The notes beneath the pieces were generated by a model that was not told where the DNA came from, searched no databases, and saw only the letters and a program-made list of their open reading frames with translations. 64,000 nucleotides of DNA, from NCBI GenBank assembly GCA_945861965.1, contig CAMAWM010000002.1, positions 1 through 64,000 on the forward strand, read 5' to 3'. Shown here piece after piece: positions 1-9,186 of this stretch; within the stretch, counting starts at the first letter, position 1, and every line of letters begins with the position of its first letter. A program made the position numbers and the translations under genes. Source of the DNA: Chitinophaga pinensis (GTDB lineage Bacteria > Bacteroidota > Bacteroidia > UKL13-3).

Positions 1-2880
1 AACGGCCTTCATTTTTCCTCCAACCCTCTTACCCAGCGTTTTAAAATTTGGTTTAACGGTTTTTTCTATTGCATCAACAAATTCAAGCTCTTTTACATTT
101 ACTTCATTTATTATCAGAGTTTTAACATGTTTTATTTCCTCTTTAATTCTTTCATCTAGCACTGGAATTATAATTTTTTGTAGCGGTTGACGAACCTTAA
201 TATTTTCTTTTTTACGTATTGAAAGTACCAACGAAGTTATTTTTTGAGCAAATTCCATTTGTTCCTCAAGTTCGTTATTTATTAAACTTTTGTTTGATTG
301 AGTCAAATTTGTAAGATGAACAGATTCTGTTTTTCCGTTCAGATTCTTATAAATCCAATCAGAAAAAAATGGAGCAAATGGACTCATTAATTGCGAAACA
401 GTAATTAAGCAAGTGTACAACGTTTCATAAGCAGCTTGCTTATCGTTATTCATCTCGTCTTTCCAAAATCTTCTACGACTTAGTCTAACATACCAATTTG
501 AAAGATGATCGCCAACAAATTCTTCAATTGCTCTAACAGCTGGTGTCGCATCGTAATCTTCCATTCGTTCGTTAACAAATTGGATAAGACTGTTCAACTT
601 ACTAATTATCCATTTGTCGAGTTCTGTATCCGATTGAGATTTTGTTTTTGACAATTCAGGTTGAAATTTGTCAATGTTAGCATAGGTTGCAAAGAATGAA
701 TACGTGTGATAAAGTGTCCCAAAAAATTTTCGTTGGCTTTCGGCAACGCCTTCCATGTCAAATTTCAAATTGTCCCAAGGGTCAGAGTTGCTAAGCATGT
801 ACCAACGGTTTGCATCTGCACCGTATTTTGAAATGGCTTCAAAAGGGTCAATAGCATTGCCTAAACGCTTGCTCATTTTGTTGCCGTTTTTGTCAAGTAC
901 AAGTCCATTGGCAATAACATTTTTGTAAGCAATACTGTCAAATAACAAAACAGAAATGGCGTGAAGGGTAAAAAACCAACCACGTGTTTGGTCAACTCCT
1001 TCGGCTATAAAATCGGCCGGAAAGTTTTTCTTGAAATCTTCATTGTTCTCAAATGGCCAATGCCATTGTGCATATGGCATAGCTCCACTATCAAACCAAA
1101 CATCAATTAAATCGGCTTCGCGAAACATTTTTTCGCCATTAGCTGACACCAAAATAATTTCATCAACAAAAGGTTTATGCAATTCAATTTCTAAGTTTTC
1201 GTTTCTGTATTTTGATTCATTTGACATGAAACCCGCTTCAATTGATTTGTCAATTTCATCTGCCAATTCTTTTTTTGAACCAATACATTTCTCCTCTTTG
1301 CCATCTTCGGTTCTCCATATTGGCAATGGTGTTCCCCAATATCTCGATCGTGATAAATTCCAATCGACCAAGTTTTCTAACCAGTTTCCGAATCGGCCAG
1401 TTCCTGTATGTTCGGGTTTCCAATTGATGGTTTTGTTTAATTCAACGAGCTTGTCTTTGCAAGCAGTTGTTTTTATAAACCAACTTTCAAGCGGATAATA
1501 AATTATTGGTTTATCTGTTCGCCAACAATGCGGATAGCTGTGTTCGTATCTTTCAACTTTAAATGCTTTGTTTTCTTTTTTTAATTTAATTGAAATGCGT
1601 TCGTCAACGGTTAAATATTTTTCACCGCCTTGTTTCTTAAGTTCAATTTCTTTTTCCTCATTTGTATAAAATTGCTCTTTTACATATTCATCAGCAAAAT
1701 CTATAACCTCTTTTACAAAACGTCCGCGTTTGTCAACCAATGGTGAAGGATTTCCGTTTTCATCTTTTACCAAAATGGAGGAAATGTTATTTTCTTTGCA
1801 TACCCTAAAATCATCTGCACCAAAAACCGAAGCGGTGTGTACAATTCCAGTTCCATCTTCTGTTGTTACAAAATCACCAACTATTACCTCAAATGCTTTT
1901 CCTTCTGGCTGAACATAAGGCATTAGTTGTTCGTATTTTAGTCCAACTAAGTCTTTGCCTAAACATTCTGAAATTACTTCAAATGGAATTTGTTTATCAC
2001 CTTCTTTGTATTCATTTAATTTTAGTTCCGAATTTTTTTCTAAAAAATATTTGTGAACTAATTCTTTCGCTAAAATTACTGTAATTGATTTGAACGTATA
2101 CTGATTAAATGTTTTTACAACTGAGTAATTAATTTTTTCTCCTACTGCCAAAGCGCAGTTAGCTGGCAATGTCCAAGGAGTTGTTGTCCAAGCTATGAAA
2201 AAAACAGTGTCCTCGGTCGAAAATTTAGAAAAGTCTATCACTTTAAACTGCGCAACTACAGAAGTATCTTTAATGTTTCGATAAGTTCCTGGTTGGTTTA
2301 ATTCGTGACTGCTTAATCCCGTTCCGGCTGCTGGCGAAAAAGGTTGAATGGTGTGTCCTTTATAAAGTAATTGTTTTTCGTATAAAGCTTTAAGCAAATG
2401 CCACAAACTTTCAATATAATTGTTTTCGTAGGTTATATAAGGATCGCTCATATCTACCCAATATCCCATTCGTTCGGTTAGTTTTTCCCAAACATCTGTA
2501 AACTTCATTACATCTTTTCGACAAGCTTCGTTGTATTCAGCAACAGATATTTTTTTGCCGATATCTTCTTTTGTAATGCCTAAGCTTTTTTCAACTTGAA
2601 GCTCTATTGGCAATCCGTGAGTATCCCAACCGCCTTTTCGTTTAACTTGTTTGCCCTTTAAGGTTTGATACCGACAAAAAATATCTTTGACAGTACGCGA
2701 CATCACGTGATGAATTCCAGGCATTCCGTTTGCACTTGGAGGGCCTTCGTAAAATACAAAGGATTCAGCTCCTTCGCGGTTTGAAATGCTTTTTTCGAAA
2801 ATTTTATTTTCTTTCCAAAATTTTAGTATTTCCTCTTCAAAGGCAGGAAAATCAAGCTTCTTATATTCTTTATAGTGCAT
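1..2880 (-). CDS. ileS: Isoleucyl-tRNA synthetase (5' part; 3' end outside window)
   Basis: Charges tRNA-Ile with isoleucine in the cytoplasm. The frame is open from the ATG at 2880 to the first base of the window (960 codons, no stop), so the ORF track misses it. The N-terminus carries the class I HIGH-type motif as GMPGIHH near residues 52-58, the editing domain with TWTTTPWTLP-like residues follows, and KMSKR lies near residue 670. The rest is the anticodon-binding domain; roughly 150-200 C-terminal residues of the usual bacteroidete length appear to be missing beyond the window. It lies downstream of xerD on the same strand across a 164-bp gap. Identification is by motif and overall translation and is secure. 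Confidence 0.97.
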   Translation of the reverse strand, partial: MHYKEYKKLDFPAFEEEILKFWKENKIFEKSISNREGAESFVFYEGPPSANGMPGIHHVMSRTVKDIFCRYQTLKGKQVKRKGGWDTHGLPIELQVEKSLGITKEDIGKKISVAEYNEACRKDVMKFTDVWEKLTERMGYWVDMSDPYITYENNYIESLWHLLKALYEKQLLYKGHTIQPFSPAAGTGLSSHELNQPGTYRNIKDTSVVAQFKVIDFSKFSTEDTVFFIAWTTTPWTLPANCALAVGEKINYSVVKTFNQYTFKSITVILAKELVHKYFLEKNSELKLNEYKEGDKQIPFEVISECLGKDLVGLKYEQLMPYVQPEGKAFEVIVGDFVTTEDGTGIVHTASVFGADDFRVCKENNISSILVKDENGNPSPLVDKRGRFVKEVIDFADEYVKEQFYTNEEKEIELKKQGGEKYLTVDERISIKLKKENKAFKVERYEHSYPHCWRTDKPIIYYPLESWFIKTTACKDKLVELNKTINWKPEHTGTGRFGNWLENLVDWNLSRSRYWGTPLPIWRTEDGKEEKCIGSKKELADEIDKSIEAGFMSNESKYRNENLEIELHKPFVDEIILVSANGEKMFREADLIDVWFDSGAMPYAQWHWPFENNEDFKKNFPADFIAEGVDQTRGWFFTLHAISVLLFDSIAYKNVIANGLVLDKNGNKMSKRLGNAIDPFEAISKYGADANRWYMLSNSDPWDNLKFDMEGVAESQRKFFGTLYHTYSFFATYANIDKFQPELSKTKSQSDTELDKWIISKLNSLIQFVNERMEDYDATPAVRAIEEFVGDHLSNWYVRLSRRRFWKDEMNNDKQAAYETLYTCLITVSQLMSPFAPFFSDWIYKNLNGKTESVHLTNLTQSNKSLINNELEEQMEFAQKITSLVLSIRKKENIKVRQPLQKIIIPVLDERIKEEIKHVKTLIINEVNVKELEFVDAIEKTVKPNFKTLGKRVGGKMKAV

Positions 2881-3044
2881 TAATTGAAAAGTGTTGAAGA
2901 GATTTGATTATTCAACAAAATTTATTTTTTGTTAAATTTTTGCCTTTCTCCAAAGGGCTGGCAAGGTAAAATAATTTAAAATATATGCAAAGCTGTCAGT
3001 TTCTACTAGTTGAATTAGTATGTATAATGAAAAATATTCGGCAC

Positions 3045-3950
3045 TTATTTTCTTCCTCTTGGATGAAAATTAGTAACTACTTCATGCAAGTATTCTCTGC
3101 TAATGTGCGTATAAATTTCGGTAGTTGTTATACTTTCATGTCCTAACATTTGCTGTACTGCACGTAAATCTGCGCCCGCTTCGACCAAACTTGTAGCAAA
3201 AGAATGACGAAGTGTATGCGGACTAATATTTTTCTTTATTCCAGCCTGTAAAGCCATTTTTTTAATTAGAGTAAATATTGAAATTCGAGAAAGTTTATTC
3301 CCAAATCGATTTAAAAATAAAATATCGCTGCTACTTGATTTTACTTCAACTTTATTGCGAATGTTTTTCAAGTAAATTTCAATTTCTCTAAGCGCAGTTG
3401 TTGAAACTGGAATCAAGCGTTCTTTATTTCCTTTTCCAATTATTTTTATAAATTCATCTTTCCAAAAAATATCCGAAATTTTTAATCCAACAGCTTCGCT
3501 AACTCGTAAACCACAGCTAAACATCGTTTCTACGATGGCTTTGTTTCTTACATTTTCGGGTTTGCTTAAATCTAATGTTGCAATCATGGCATCAATTTCA
3601 GGAACATCTAATGTATCGGGCAACTTGCGTTTTATTTTGGGCGATTCTAATAATTCAGCCGGATTTTTTTTAATCAAATCTTCCATCAACAAGTACTTGT
3701 AAAATGCTCTGATACCGCTTTGCATTCTTGCCTGACTGCTAGGATTCATTCCTAATTCATTTGCCCAACGCAAAAACTCGCGAAGTATTTGCAATGAAAT
3801 TTCTTCGGGATGTTTGTCAATATTTTTTGCAATTAGAAAGCTACAAAGTTTTTGAATGTCGTGCATATAGGCATCTACACTGTTAGACGACAATGATTTT
3901 TCCAACTGCAGGTATGCTTTAAATCCTAGAATATAACTTTGCCACAACAT
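3045..3950 (-). CDS. xerD: Tyrosine site-specific recombinase XerD/XerC
   Basis: Resolves chromosome dimers at dif during division. Its 301 residues match the family length. An N-terminal SAM-like DNA-binding domain (about 1-105) precedes a catalytic domain with the full set of active residues: R149 (CGLRVSE), K173 (GKGNKE), H245 and R248 (HTLRHSFAT), H271 (LGHES) and nucleophile Y280 (TEIYTH). No phage or element genes surround it; neighbours are ileS and a divergent lipoprotein gene, so I read it as the housekeeping Xer protein rather than an integrase. Whether it is strictly XerD or XerC cannot be settled from one gene. Confidence 0.92.
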   Translation of the reverse strand: MLWQSYILGFKAYLQLEKSLSSNSVDAYMHDIQKLCSFLIAKNIDKHPEEISLQILREFLRWANELGMNPSSQARMQSGIRAFYKYLLMEDLIKKNPAELLESPKIKRKLPDTLDVPEIDAMIATLDLSKPENVRNKAIVETMFSCGLRVSEAVGLKISDIFWKDEFIKIIGKGNKERLIPVSTTALREIEIYLKNIRNKVEVKSSSSDILFLNRFGNKLSRISIFTLIKKMALQAGIKKNISPHTLRHSFATSLVEAGADLRAVQQMLGHESITTTEIYTHISREYLHEVVTNFHPRGRK

Positions 3951-3985
3951 TTTATTTGAATTGTAAAAATTTTACCAAATTTAAT

Positions 3986-4016
3986 CTTGTGTTTTACAAA
4001 GAGTAAAATATATTTG
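3986..4016 (+). promoter_or_regulatory. Bacteroidete-type promoter for the lipoprotein gene at 4042
   Basis: CTTG at 3986-3989, an exact 19-nt spacer, then TATATTTG at 4009-4016, a full match to the Bacteroidota consensus TTG-N19-TAnnTTTG. The ATG at 4042 lies 25 nt past the -7 element, giving a leader of about 20 nt. Confidence 0.62.
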
Positions 4017-4041
4017 TTCACCTAAATCTTAAAAAAATATC

Positions 4042-4866
4042 ATGAAAAAATTAATTCCTTTACTTTCTGTATTGGGTTTGTTGTTTTTTGCTTCTTGTTC
4101 AAAAGAAGACAATGGCACTCCAGTTCCAGTTCCTGAAACCCCGCAACAAAACGCAGTAGTATTTCACTTTGGCGGTACATGGAACAGCCCTGAAGGCGAA
4201 TATGGCAAGCCTGGGAAAGAATGGTTGTTAAAAAATTATGTAAAAAAAGTATGTGTCGTTTCGTGTCAAATGAATGCAACAAGCGGAGGATTTACCGATC
4301 CAATGTCAAGTGCTGATGGAAACCAAATGAGTGGATTTTTTAAACAATTAGGTCCGCCAAGTATGTTTTTAATGGCTGATGGTGGCGTTTTAAATTTAAG
4401 AGGAAACACCATTACACAGAATATGTTAAAATCAATTGTGGATAGCATGACTACAAAAATTACACCTCGTGCTACTGTTTCGGCTACTGTTACCAAAACT
4501 AATTTAGGATCAACTTGGCAATTAAGAGTAGATGCAAAAGTAAAATTTCATGTAGCGATACCTGGCAAGACTTACCTTTTGGGTGCTTATTTTGTTGAAA
4601 ATGATCTTTATTTTCCTCAACAAAACGATAACGGTGATAACACTGATTACCACGAAATGGTAATGCGTGAAAAACTTTGTACCGCTTTAAATGGTGATTT
4701 ATTAGCTTCAAATCCTGCAAAAGATTTAGAGGTTTCAAAAACTATTACCAAAGGTGTAAACAATAGTTACAATATGCCGAAATGCAAAATTGTACTTGTA
4801 ATTTGGGAAAAAACCGGAACAACAATTAATTGGCCAATGAACGGATTGGTATTAGATATTCCTTAA
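4042..4866 (+). CDS. Lipoprotein, Omp28-like but lacking the CxxC motif
   Basis: A 274-residue exported lipoprotein with a charged N-terminus, hydrophobic core and lipobox FFASC (lipidated C19). After a Pro-rich linker, the segment VVFHFGGTWNSPEGEYG sits where Omp28-family proteins carry the thioredoxin-like CPNCP motif, and the later ATVSATV / HEMVMREKLC blocks align in order with the beta-sandwich half of the Omp28 protein at 41010-41930. The redox cysteines are absent, so a disulfide role is unlikely. It has its own promoter and is closed by a strong hairpin. The family assignment is my inference from comparing the two proteins in this window; the function is unknown. Confidence 0.6.
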   Translation: MKKLIPLLSVLGLLFFASCSKEDNGTPVPVPETPQQNAVVFHFGGTWNSPEGEYGKPGKEWLLKNYVKKVCVVSCQMNATSGGFTDPMSSADGNQMSGFFKQLGPPSMFLMADGGVLNLRGNTITQNMLKSIVDSMTTKITPRATVSATVTKTNLGSTWQLRVDAKVKFHVAIPGKTYLLGAYFVENDLYFPQQNDNGDNTDYHEMVMREKLCTALNGDLLASNPAKDLEVSKTITKGVNNSYNMPKCKIVLVIWEKTGTTINWPMNGLVLDIP

Positions 4867-4889
4867 AAAAATAAAAATTTAAATTCTGA

Positions 4890-4923
4890 AATAGCTTGTT
4901 GCATTTGGTTGCAACAAGCTATT
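4890..4923. terminator. Bidirectional intrinsic terminator between convergent genes
   Basis: Perfect 14-bp inverted repeat AATAGCTTGTTGCA / TGCAACAAGCTATT around a 6-nt loop (TTTGGT), followed by a T-rich tract on the + strand and, read on the - strand, by an AT-rich tract. It lies between the lipoprotein gene and the hydrolase gene, and the stop codon of the latter (4919-4921) is inside the right arm. Confidence 0.85.
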
Positions 4924-6271
4924 TTGTTTTATCATACAACCAATTAGTAATATCAGTTATTACTTCAACAGGGATATTTCCGGGCATAAAATATTCGCTA
5001 TAAGTTGAAGGCGCTTCACCCCAATGAAAAATGTGGTTTAGTTTTGGATATAATTTAAAGGACACATTTTTATTTGCACCTAGTTTTTTTTGCCACAAGT
5101 TGTAATTATTCATCGAAACCTGATAATCTCGACCGCCATGCAAAATCAAAATTGGGAGTGTTAATTTTTCAGCAACTTTTACATGCTTGTATTTCTTTAA
5201 CCAAAGCCAGTAGCTTGCTTGTACATCATAAGGTAAAAGCGTATAAGGCGTATTTTTTTTAAGATTATTGCTCATTGCAAATTTTGCTTTTGCTTTTTGG
5301 CCTTCATATTCGGCTTTTTTGTGTGGCAAAACAGTCGTTAAATAATCGTATTGCTCAGACATCATTTCCAATGTGTTTAATGAATTTGCTCCCCACAGAA
5401 GAATTCCTTTCAGCTCTTTTCGCTCTTGAGCAATTAGTGGACAAAGCATTCCAGCTTCGCCATGTCCTAAAATAAAAATATTTTTTTCGTCCACTTCAAT
5501 TTGATTTTTTAACGAATCAATAATCAAATACAAATCGTCTAAATAATCGTCTCGGCAGCTAAATTCCTTTTGTCTGATTTTTTCGCCTAACATAAATAAA
5601 CCATGATTTACCGATCGTTTATTATATCTGAAAACAGCAAATCCATTCGTTGCCAATCCCCAAGCAATGTCTTTGTAAGGTCTATTTGGATCGTATCCGC
5701 CATCCATTTCTGTTGGTCCTGCATCTGCCATAATTATTACTAAGGCGTTTTTTTTACTGTTAGTTGGATAGCTGAGTAATCCATTGAGCGGAAAATATTC
5801 ATTGAACTGAAATTTTATTTCGCGCTCATCAATTTTCAAAACATTTGTATAAGCCGGAGTTAAATAGGTTTTAAACGATTCGATAAAATCATACGATAAA
5901 ATTCTTTTTTCAGTAGGGGTAAAAATACAAGTAAAAATAAGTTGAATGTTGTATTCGCTTTCAACTACACTTTGGCACGAAACAAAGTTTATGCCTTGCA
6001 AAAATTGTGCGGCTCGGCTACTTTTAATATTTCCGTAACGATCTTTTAGTGCTAGCCAATTGAGTTTTATAGTTTCGGTATTAGTTGCTAATTGTAGGTT
6101 TGAGTCAAGTTTTTGATGAATCAAATCGTATTGTTCGTTTTTAAATAAATTTAGAATTGAATCACTAAACGAAAAATAATCGGACTTGTTTTGTGCCGAT
6201 GCAAAACCCGAAATAAATAGGAGATAGGTAAATAAAAAGTTTTTCAAATGGATAAATAATAATTGAAACAA
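4919..6271 (-). CDS. Exported alpha/beta-hydrolase-fold protein, nucleophile Ser replaced by Gly
   Basis: A 450-residue protein with an N-terminal signal peptide (cleavage likely near FASAQ, residue 27), a region about 30-150 resembling the DUF3887-type domain that precedes some secreted hydrolases, then an alpha/beta hydrolase domain. The Asp (HGGRD, D382) and His (LNHIF, H413) of the triad are present, but the nucleophile elbow reads GHGEAG: G271, codon GGC, stands where GHSxGG has serine. A single A-to-G change from AGC would produce this. The rest of the fold is intact, so it is either a recently inactivated esterase/peptidase or a non-catalytic binder. It is a single gene, convergent with the lipoprotein at 4042. 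Confidence 0.75.
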   Translation of the reverse strand: MFQLLFIHLKNFLFTYLLFISGFASAQNKSDYFSFSDSILNLFKNEQYDLIHQKLDSNLQLATNTETIKLNWLALKDRYGNIKSSRAAQFLQGINFVSCQSVVESEYNIQLIFTCIFTPTEKRILSYDFIESFKTYLTPAYTNVLKIDEREIKFQFNEYFPLNGLLSYPTNSKKNALVIIMADAGPTEMDGGYDPNRPYKDIAWGLATNGFAVFRYNKRSVNHGLFMLGEKIRQKEFSCRDDYLDDLYLIIDSLKNQIEVDEKNIFILGHGEAGMLCPLIAQERKELKGILLWGANSLNTLEMMSEQYDYLTTVLPHKKAEYEGQKAKAKFAMSNNLKKNTPYTLLPYDVQASYWLWLKKYKHVKVAEKLTLPILILHGGRDYQVSMNNYNLWQKKLGANKNVSFKLYPKLNHIFHWGEAPSTYSEYFMPGNIPVEVITDITNWLYDKTK

Positions 6272-6328
6272 AGGTGCTTAAAAACAGCAATTCATACTCT
6301 TAATTTTTATTTAAAATTATTCGGGTAA

Positions 6329-7708
6329 TTAATTTGATTGCAATTCTCCAGCTTCGCCTCTTTTTAAAGTATATTTTTCAATTTTATTGTAAAGATGGCT
6401 TCGTTGAATATCAATTTCCAATGAAGTTTTTGCAACATTCCATCCATTCTTTTTCAATTTTTCTTCAATAAAAATTTTCTCGACATATTCTTTAAATTCT
6501 TGCAATGTTTGAAAGCGTTCAAAAATGCTTTTTTCTTCTTCTCTTGCACTAAGTGGGGTTGCAAATTTTTGTACATCTTCAATTGTAATACGTGCTTGCC
6601 CTAATATTACAAGGCGTTCTACAACATTTCTCAATTCGCGAATATTGCCGAAGTAATCTAACTTTTTTAATTCTTCCAAAGCTTGAGGAGTAAATGTTTT
6701 TTTTGGAAGTCCATTGTCTTCGCATGCCTCTTTAATAAATTTTTCGGCCAAAATCGGAATGTCTTCCTTGCGTTCATTTAACGCAGGAACATGAATTAAA
6801 ATAACACTTAAACGATGGTATAAATCCATTCTAAAACTTCCTTTTTCAATTTCTTGCAAAAGGTTTTTGTTAGTGGCTGCAATTACCCGCACATCAACAT
6901 CAATATCTTTTTCGCCACCAACGCGAGTTATTTTATTTTCTTGCAATGCACGCAAAACTTTTGCTTGTGCTGCTAAACTCATGTCGCCAACTTCGTCTAA
7001 GAAAATAGTTCCGCCATTTGCTTGTTCAAATTTTCCGATTCGTTGTTTTATAGCAGATGTAAATGCGCCTTTTTCATGGCCGAATAATTCTGATTCAATT
7101 AAATCTGTTGGGATAGCCGCACAGTTTACTTCAACCAAAATATTCTTTGCTCTGTTGCTTTTTTCGTGAACCCAGCGTGCAACTAATTCTTTACCCGTTC
7201 CGTTATCGCCTGTTATCATTACACGCGCATCGGTTGGAGCAACTTTATTAATTGTTTCCATAATGTTTTGTATGGCTGGACTTTCTCCTATCATTTCGCG
7301 AGTTCTTGTAACTTTTCTGCGCAAAACTTTGGTTTCAATGCTTAATGATTTTTTCTCAATTGCATTTCTAAGGGCAACCAAAAGACGATTTAAATCTGCA
7401 GGTTTTGAGATATAATCATACGCGCCTTTTTTGGTGGCTTCAACTGCCGTTTCAATTGAATTGAGAGCGGATATCATTATGAAAGGAAGATCTTCATCTA
7501 TTTCTTTTGCTTTTGTCAAAACAGTAACGCCATCCATTTTTGGCATTTTTACATCGCACAAAACTGCAGCATATTCTTCGTCCAATATTTTTTGAAGTCC
7601 TTCTTCGCCATTTGACGCCTCGTCTACTTGATAATTTTCGTACTCAAGAATCTCACGAATAGAACTGCGAATTGCTTTTTCGTCATCAATAATTAAAATC
7701 TTACTCAT
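6329..7708 (-). CDS. Sigma-54-dependent response regulator, NtrC family
   Basis: Activates RpoN-dependent promoters after phosphorylation. Three domains are visible in 459 residues: a receiver with phospho-acceptor D52 (VLCDVKMP), an AAA+ core with Walker A GDNGTGKE (167-174), the sigma-54 contact loop GAFTSA (214-219) and the switch region FLDEVGDM, and a C-terminal Fis-type helix-turn-helix (NVAKTSLEIDIQRSHLYNKI). No histidine kinase gene is adjacent, so the partner is elsewhere. It is downstream of the esterase gene on the same strand, separated by 98 bp. Its target regulon cannot be inferred here. Confidence 0.93.
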   Translation of the reverse strand: MSKILIIDDEKAIRSSIREILEYENYQVDEASNGEEGLQKILDEEYAAVLCDVKMPKMDGVTVLTKAKEIDEDLPFIMISALNSIETAVEATKKGAYDYISKPADLNRLLVALRNAIEKKSLSIETKVLRRKVTRTREMIGESPAIQNIMETINKVAPTDARVMITGDNGTGKELVARWVHEKSNRAKNILVEVNCAAIPTDLIESELFGHEKGAFTSAIKQRIGKFEQANGGTIFLDEVGDMSLAAQAKVLRALQENKITRVGGEKDIDVDVRVIAATNKNLLQEIEKGSFRMDLYHRLSVILIHVPALNERKEDIPILAEKFIKEACEDNGLPKKTFTPQALEELKKLDYFGNIRELRNVVERLVILGQARITIEDVQKFATPLSAREEEKSIFERFQTLQEFKEYVEKIFIEEKLKKNGWNVAKTSLEIDIQRSHLYNKIEKYTLKRGEAGELQSN

Positions 7709-7806
7709 AATCTGCGCTTATTTTTTTCGCAAAGTGAAGTTTTTAGTGGACAGAAAAAAGCGTGTTGATAATTGGTTAGTTTTTTAGACAGTTTTGAAAT
7801 GGAGGT

Positions 7807-8568
7807 TTATCGTAAAAAATTCAAAACTGCATTCAAAAATTCTCTTGGATTGTCAGCATGAACCCAATGCCCTGCATTTGAAATGGGTATAATTTTTACA
7901 TCGCTAAAATGCGAATGGATTATTTTTTCGTCATCTGCTAGTATATAATTTGAATTTTCTCCTTTAATAAATAATGTGGGTTTTGTAAATTGAGTTTTAA
8001 AAACACATGCTTTTACTATTTCAGTGTAATCTCTTTCTAAAACCAACAAATTAAATTTCCATTTAAATCCCAATTCGGTACGAACTAAATTTTTTAATAA
8101 AAATTGCCTCAAAGCAAGTTCAGGAATTTTTGCGCTAATTATTTCATCAGCATGTTTTCGCGATTTTATCTTTTGTAATTCCAATGTATTTAAAACTTCA
8201 ATTACATTGTCATGTCCTCTTTGGTATTGTCGTGGCGACATATCAACTGCAATTAGTTTTATTGTTTTTTCGGGAAATTTAGTTGCGAATTGCATTGCTA
8301 CTTTTGCGCCCATGCTATGTCCTAAAATAAAAGCGGATGAAATATTTTGTTGCTGCATAAACGCATTCAAATCATCCACCATTAAGTTGATTGAATGAAA
8401 TTCTGTGTGTGGTGATTTTCCGTGATTGCGTAAGTCGAGTGAAAAAACTCGATATTTTTTCCCGAACTCAATTGCCAATGAATGCCAATTATCTAAAGAG
8501 CCTAAAAAGCCGTGAAGAATAATTAATGCTTCGCCTGTTTCGCCATATTTTTTAAAGTGTAGTTGCAT
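7807..8568 (-). CDS. Alpha/beta hydrolase, YbfF-like esterase
   Basis: A 253-residue soluble hydrolase without signal peptide. The oxyanion segment HGFLGS (19-24), the nucleophile elbow GHSMG (S85 in 83-87) and the C-terminal NAGHWVHAD histidine are all present, and the order and length fit the YbfF acyl-CoA/ester hydrolase family. The substrate is unknown. Divergent from the RidA gene across 80 bp. The intact elbow contrasts with the mutated one in the hydrolase at 4919-6271. Confidence 0.85.
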   Translation of the reverse strand: MQLHFKKYGETGEALIILHGFLGSLDNWHSLAIEFGKKYRVFSLDLRNHGKSPHTEFHSINLMVDDLNAFMQQQNISSAFILGHSMGAKVAMQFATKFPEKTIKLIAVDMSPRQYQRGHDNVIEVLNTLELQKIKSRKHADEIISAKIPELALRQFLLKNLVRTELGFKWKFNLLVLERDYTEIVKACVFKTQFTKPTLFIKGENSNYILADDEKIIHSHFSDVKIIPISNAGHWVHADNPREFLNAVLNFLR

Positions 8569-8648
8569 TTAAAATTCAATCTGCAAATCTGTATAATCTG
8601 AAGGTATAAAAAAATCAAATTTCAGATTTCATTTATTAATATTGCAAC

Positions 8649-9062
8649 ATGACAGAAATAAATTCATCAAAAGCACCCGAGCCAGTTGGTTTGTATCCTC
8701 ATGCAAGACGTGTTGGTAATTTGCTTTTTCTTTCGGGCGTTGGCCCACGCGAAAGAGGAACAAAAAAAATTCCGGGAGTTGAGTTGGATGAAAACGGAAA
8801 AATAATAAGCTACGATATCGCATTGCAATGCCATTCGGTTTTTCAAAACGTTAAATATATTTTAGAAGATGCCGGAAGCAGTTGGGATAAAATAATTGAT
8901 GTAACGGTTTTTTTGACCAACATGAAAGATGATTTTGAAATTTATAATAAGTTGTGGGCCGAATATTTTATCCAAAATTCTTCTTGTAGAACTACCATTG
9001 AAATTAATTGCTTGCCAACACCAATTGCAATTGAGCTGAAAGTCATTGCAATTATTGATTAA
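8649..9062 (+). CDS. RidA (YjgF/YER057c) family protein
   Basis: A 137-residue single-domain protein of the RidA family, whose members hydrolyse reactive enamine/imine intermediates. The family arginine that holds the carboxylate is R114 (SCRTTIEI), and the trimer-interface segment VGNLLFLSGVGPR is clear. The longer loop RERGTKKIPGVELDENGKI and the PVGLYPHARR start resemble the 2-aminomuconate-deaminase-like branch, but no kynurenine or catechol genes are nearby, so only the broad family is claimed. It has a single-gene layout upstream of dnaN. TAATATTG ends 4 nt before the ATG, a possible start-proximal -7 element. Confidence 0.88.
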   Translation: MTEINSSKAPEPVGLYPHARRVGNLLFLSGVGPRERGTKKIPGVELDENGKIISYDIALQCHSVFQNVKYILEDAGSSWDKIIDVTVFLTNMKDDFEIYNKLWAEYFIQNSSCRTTIEINCLPTPIAIELKVIAIID

Positions 9063-9156
9063 TCTTTAACTAGGATACGCAAATTTGCATTTTTTTAAAC
9101 AATCAAAATTTGCATTCGTGTGTATAACTTGTGTTTTATTGCACGTCATTCAAATA

Positions 9157-9164
9157 TATTTTTG
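9157..9164 (+). promoter_or_regulatory. Candidate -7 element upstream of dnaN
   Basis: TATTTTTG matches TAnnTTTG, 22 nt before the dnaN ATG. A TTG at the canonical 19-20 nt spacing is absent (ATTG occurs at a 15-nt spacing), so this is only a candidate. Confidence 0.35.
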
Positions 9165-9186
9165 ACCCATATCCATTTTACAAAAT

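Noticed and set aside
1031-1498. 155-aa + strand ORF within ileS
   Set aside because: Antisense shadow of the ileS frame, which spans 1-2880 unbroken; low-complexity Ser-rich translation with no family signal.
2914-2935. AACAAAA/TTTTGTT inverted repeat as a terminator of xerD
   Set aside because: Only A/T pairs apart from one per arm, and no proper U-tract in the right orientation; could be chance in AT-rich sequence.
3045-3950. XerD as an integrase of a mobile element
   Set aside because: No attachment sites, tRNA junction, phage or conjugation genes nearby, and the protein has the housekeeping length and motifs.
6867-7169. 100-aa + strand ORF over the response regulator
   Set aside because: Shadow of the AAA+ domain on the other strand.
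9063-9186. Replication origin upstream of dnaN
   Set aside because: No dnaA, DnaA-box cluster or AT-rich repeats beyond the background; dnaN is often separate from oriC in this phylum.
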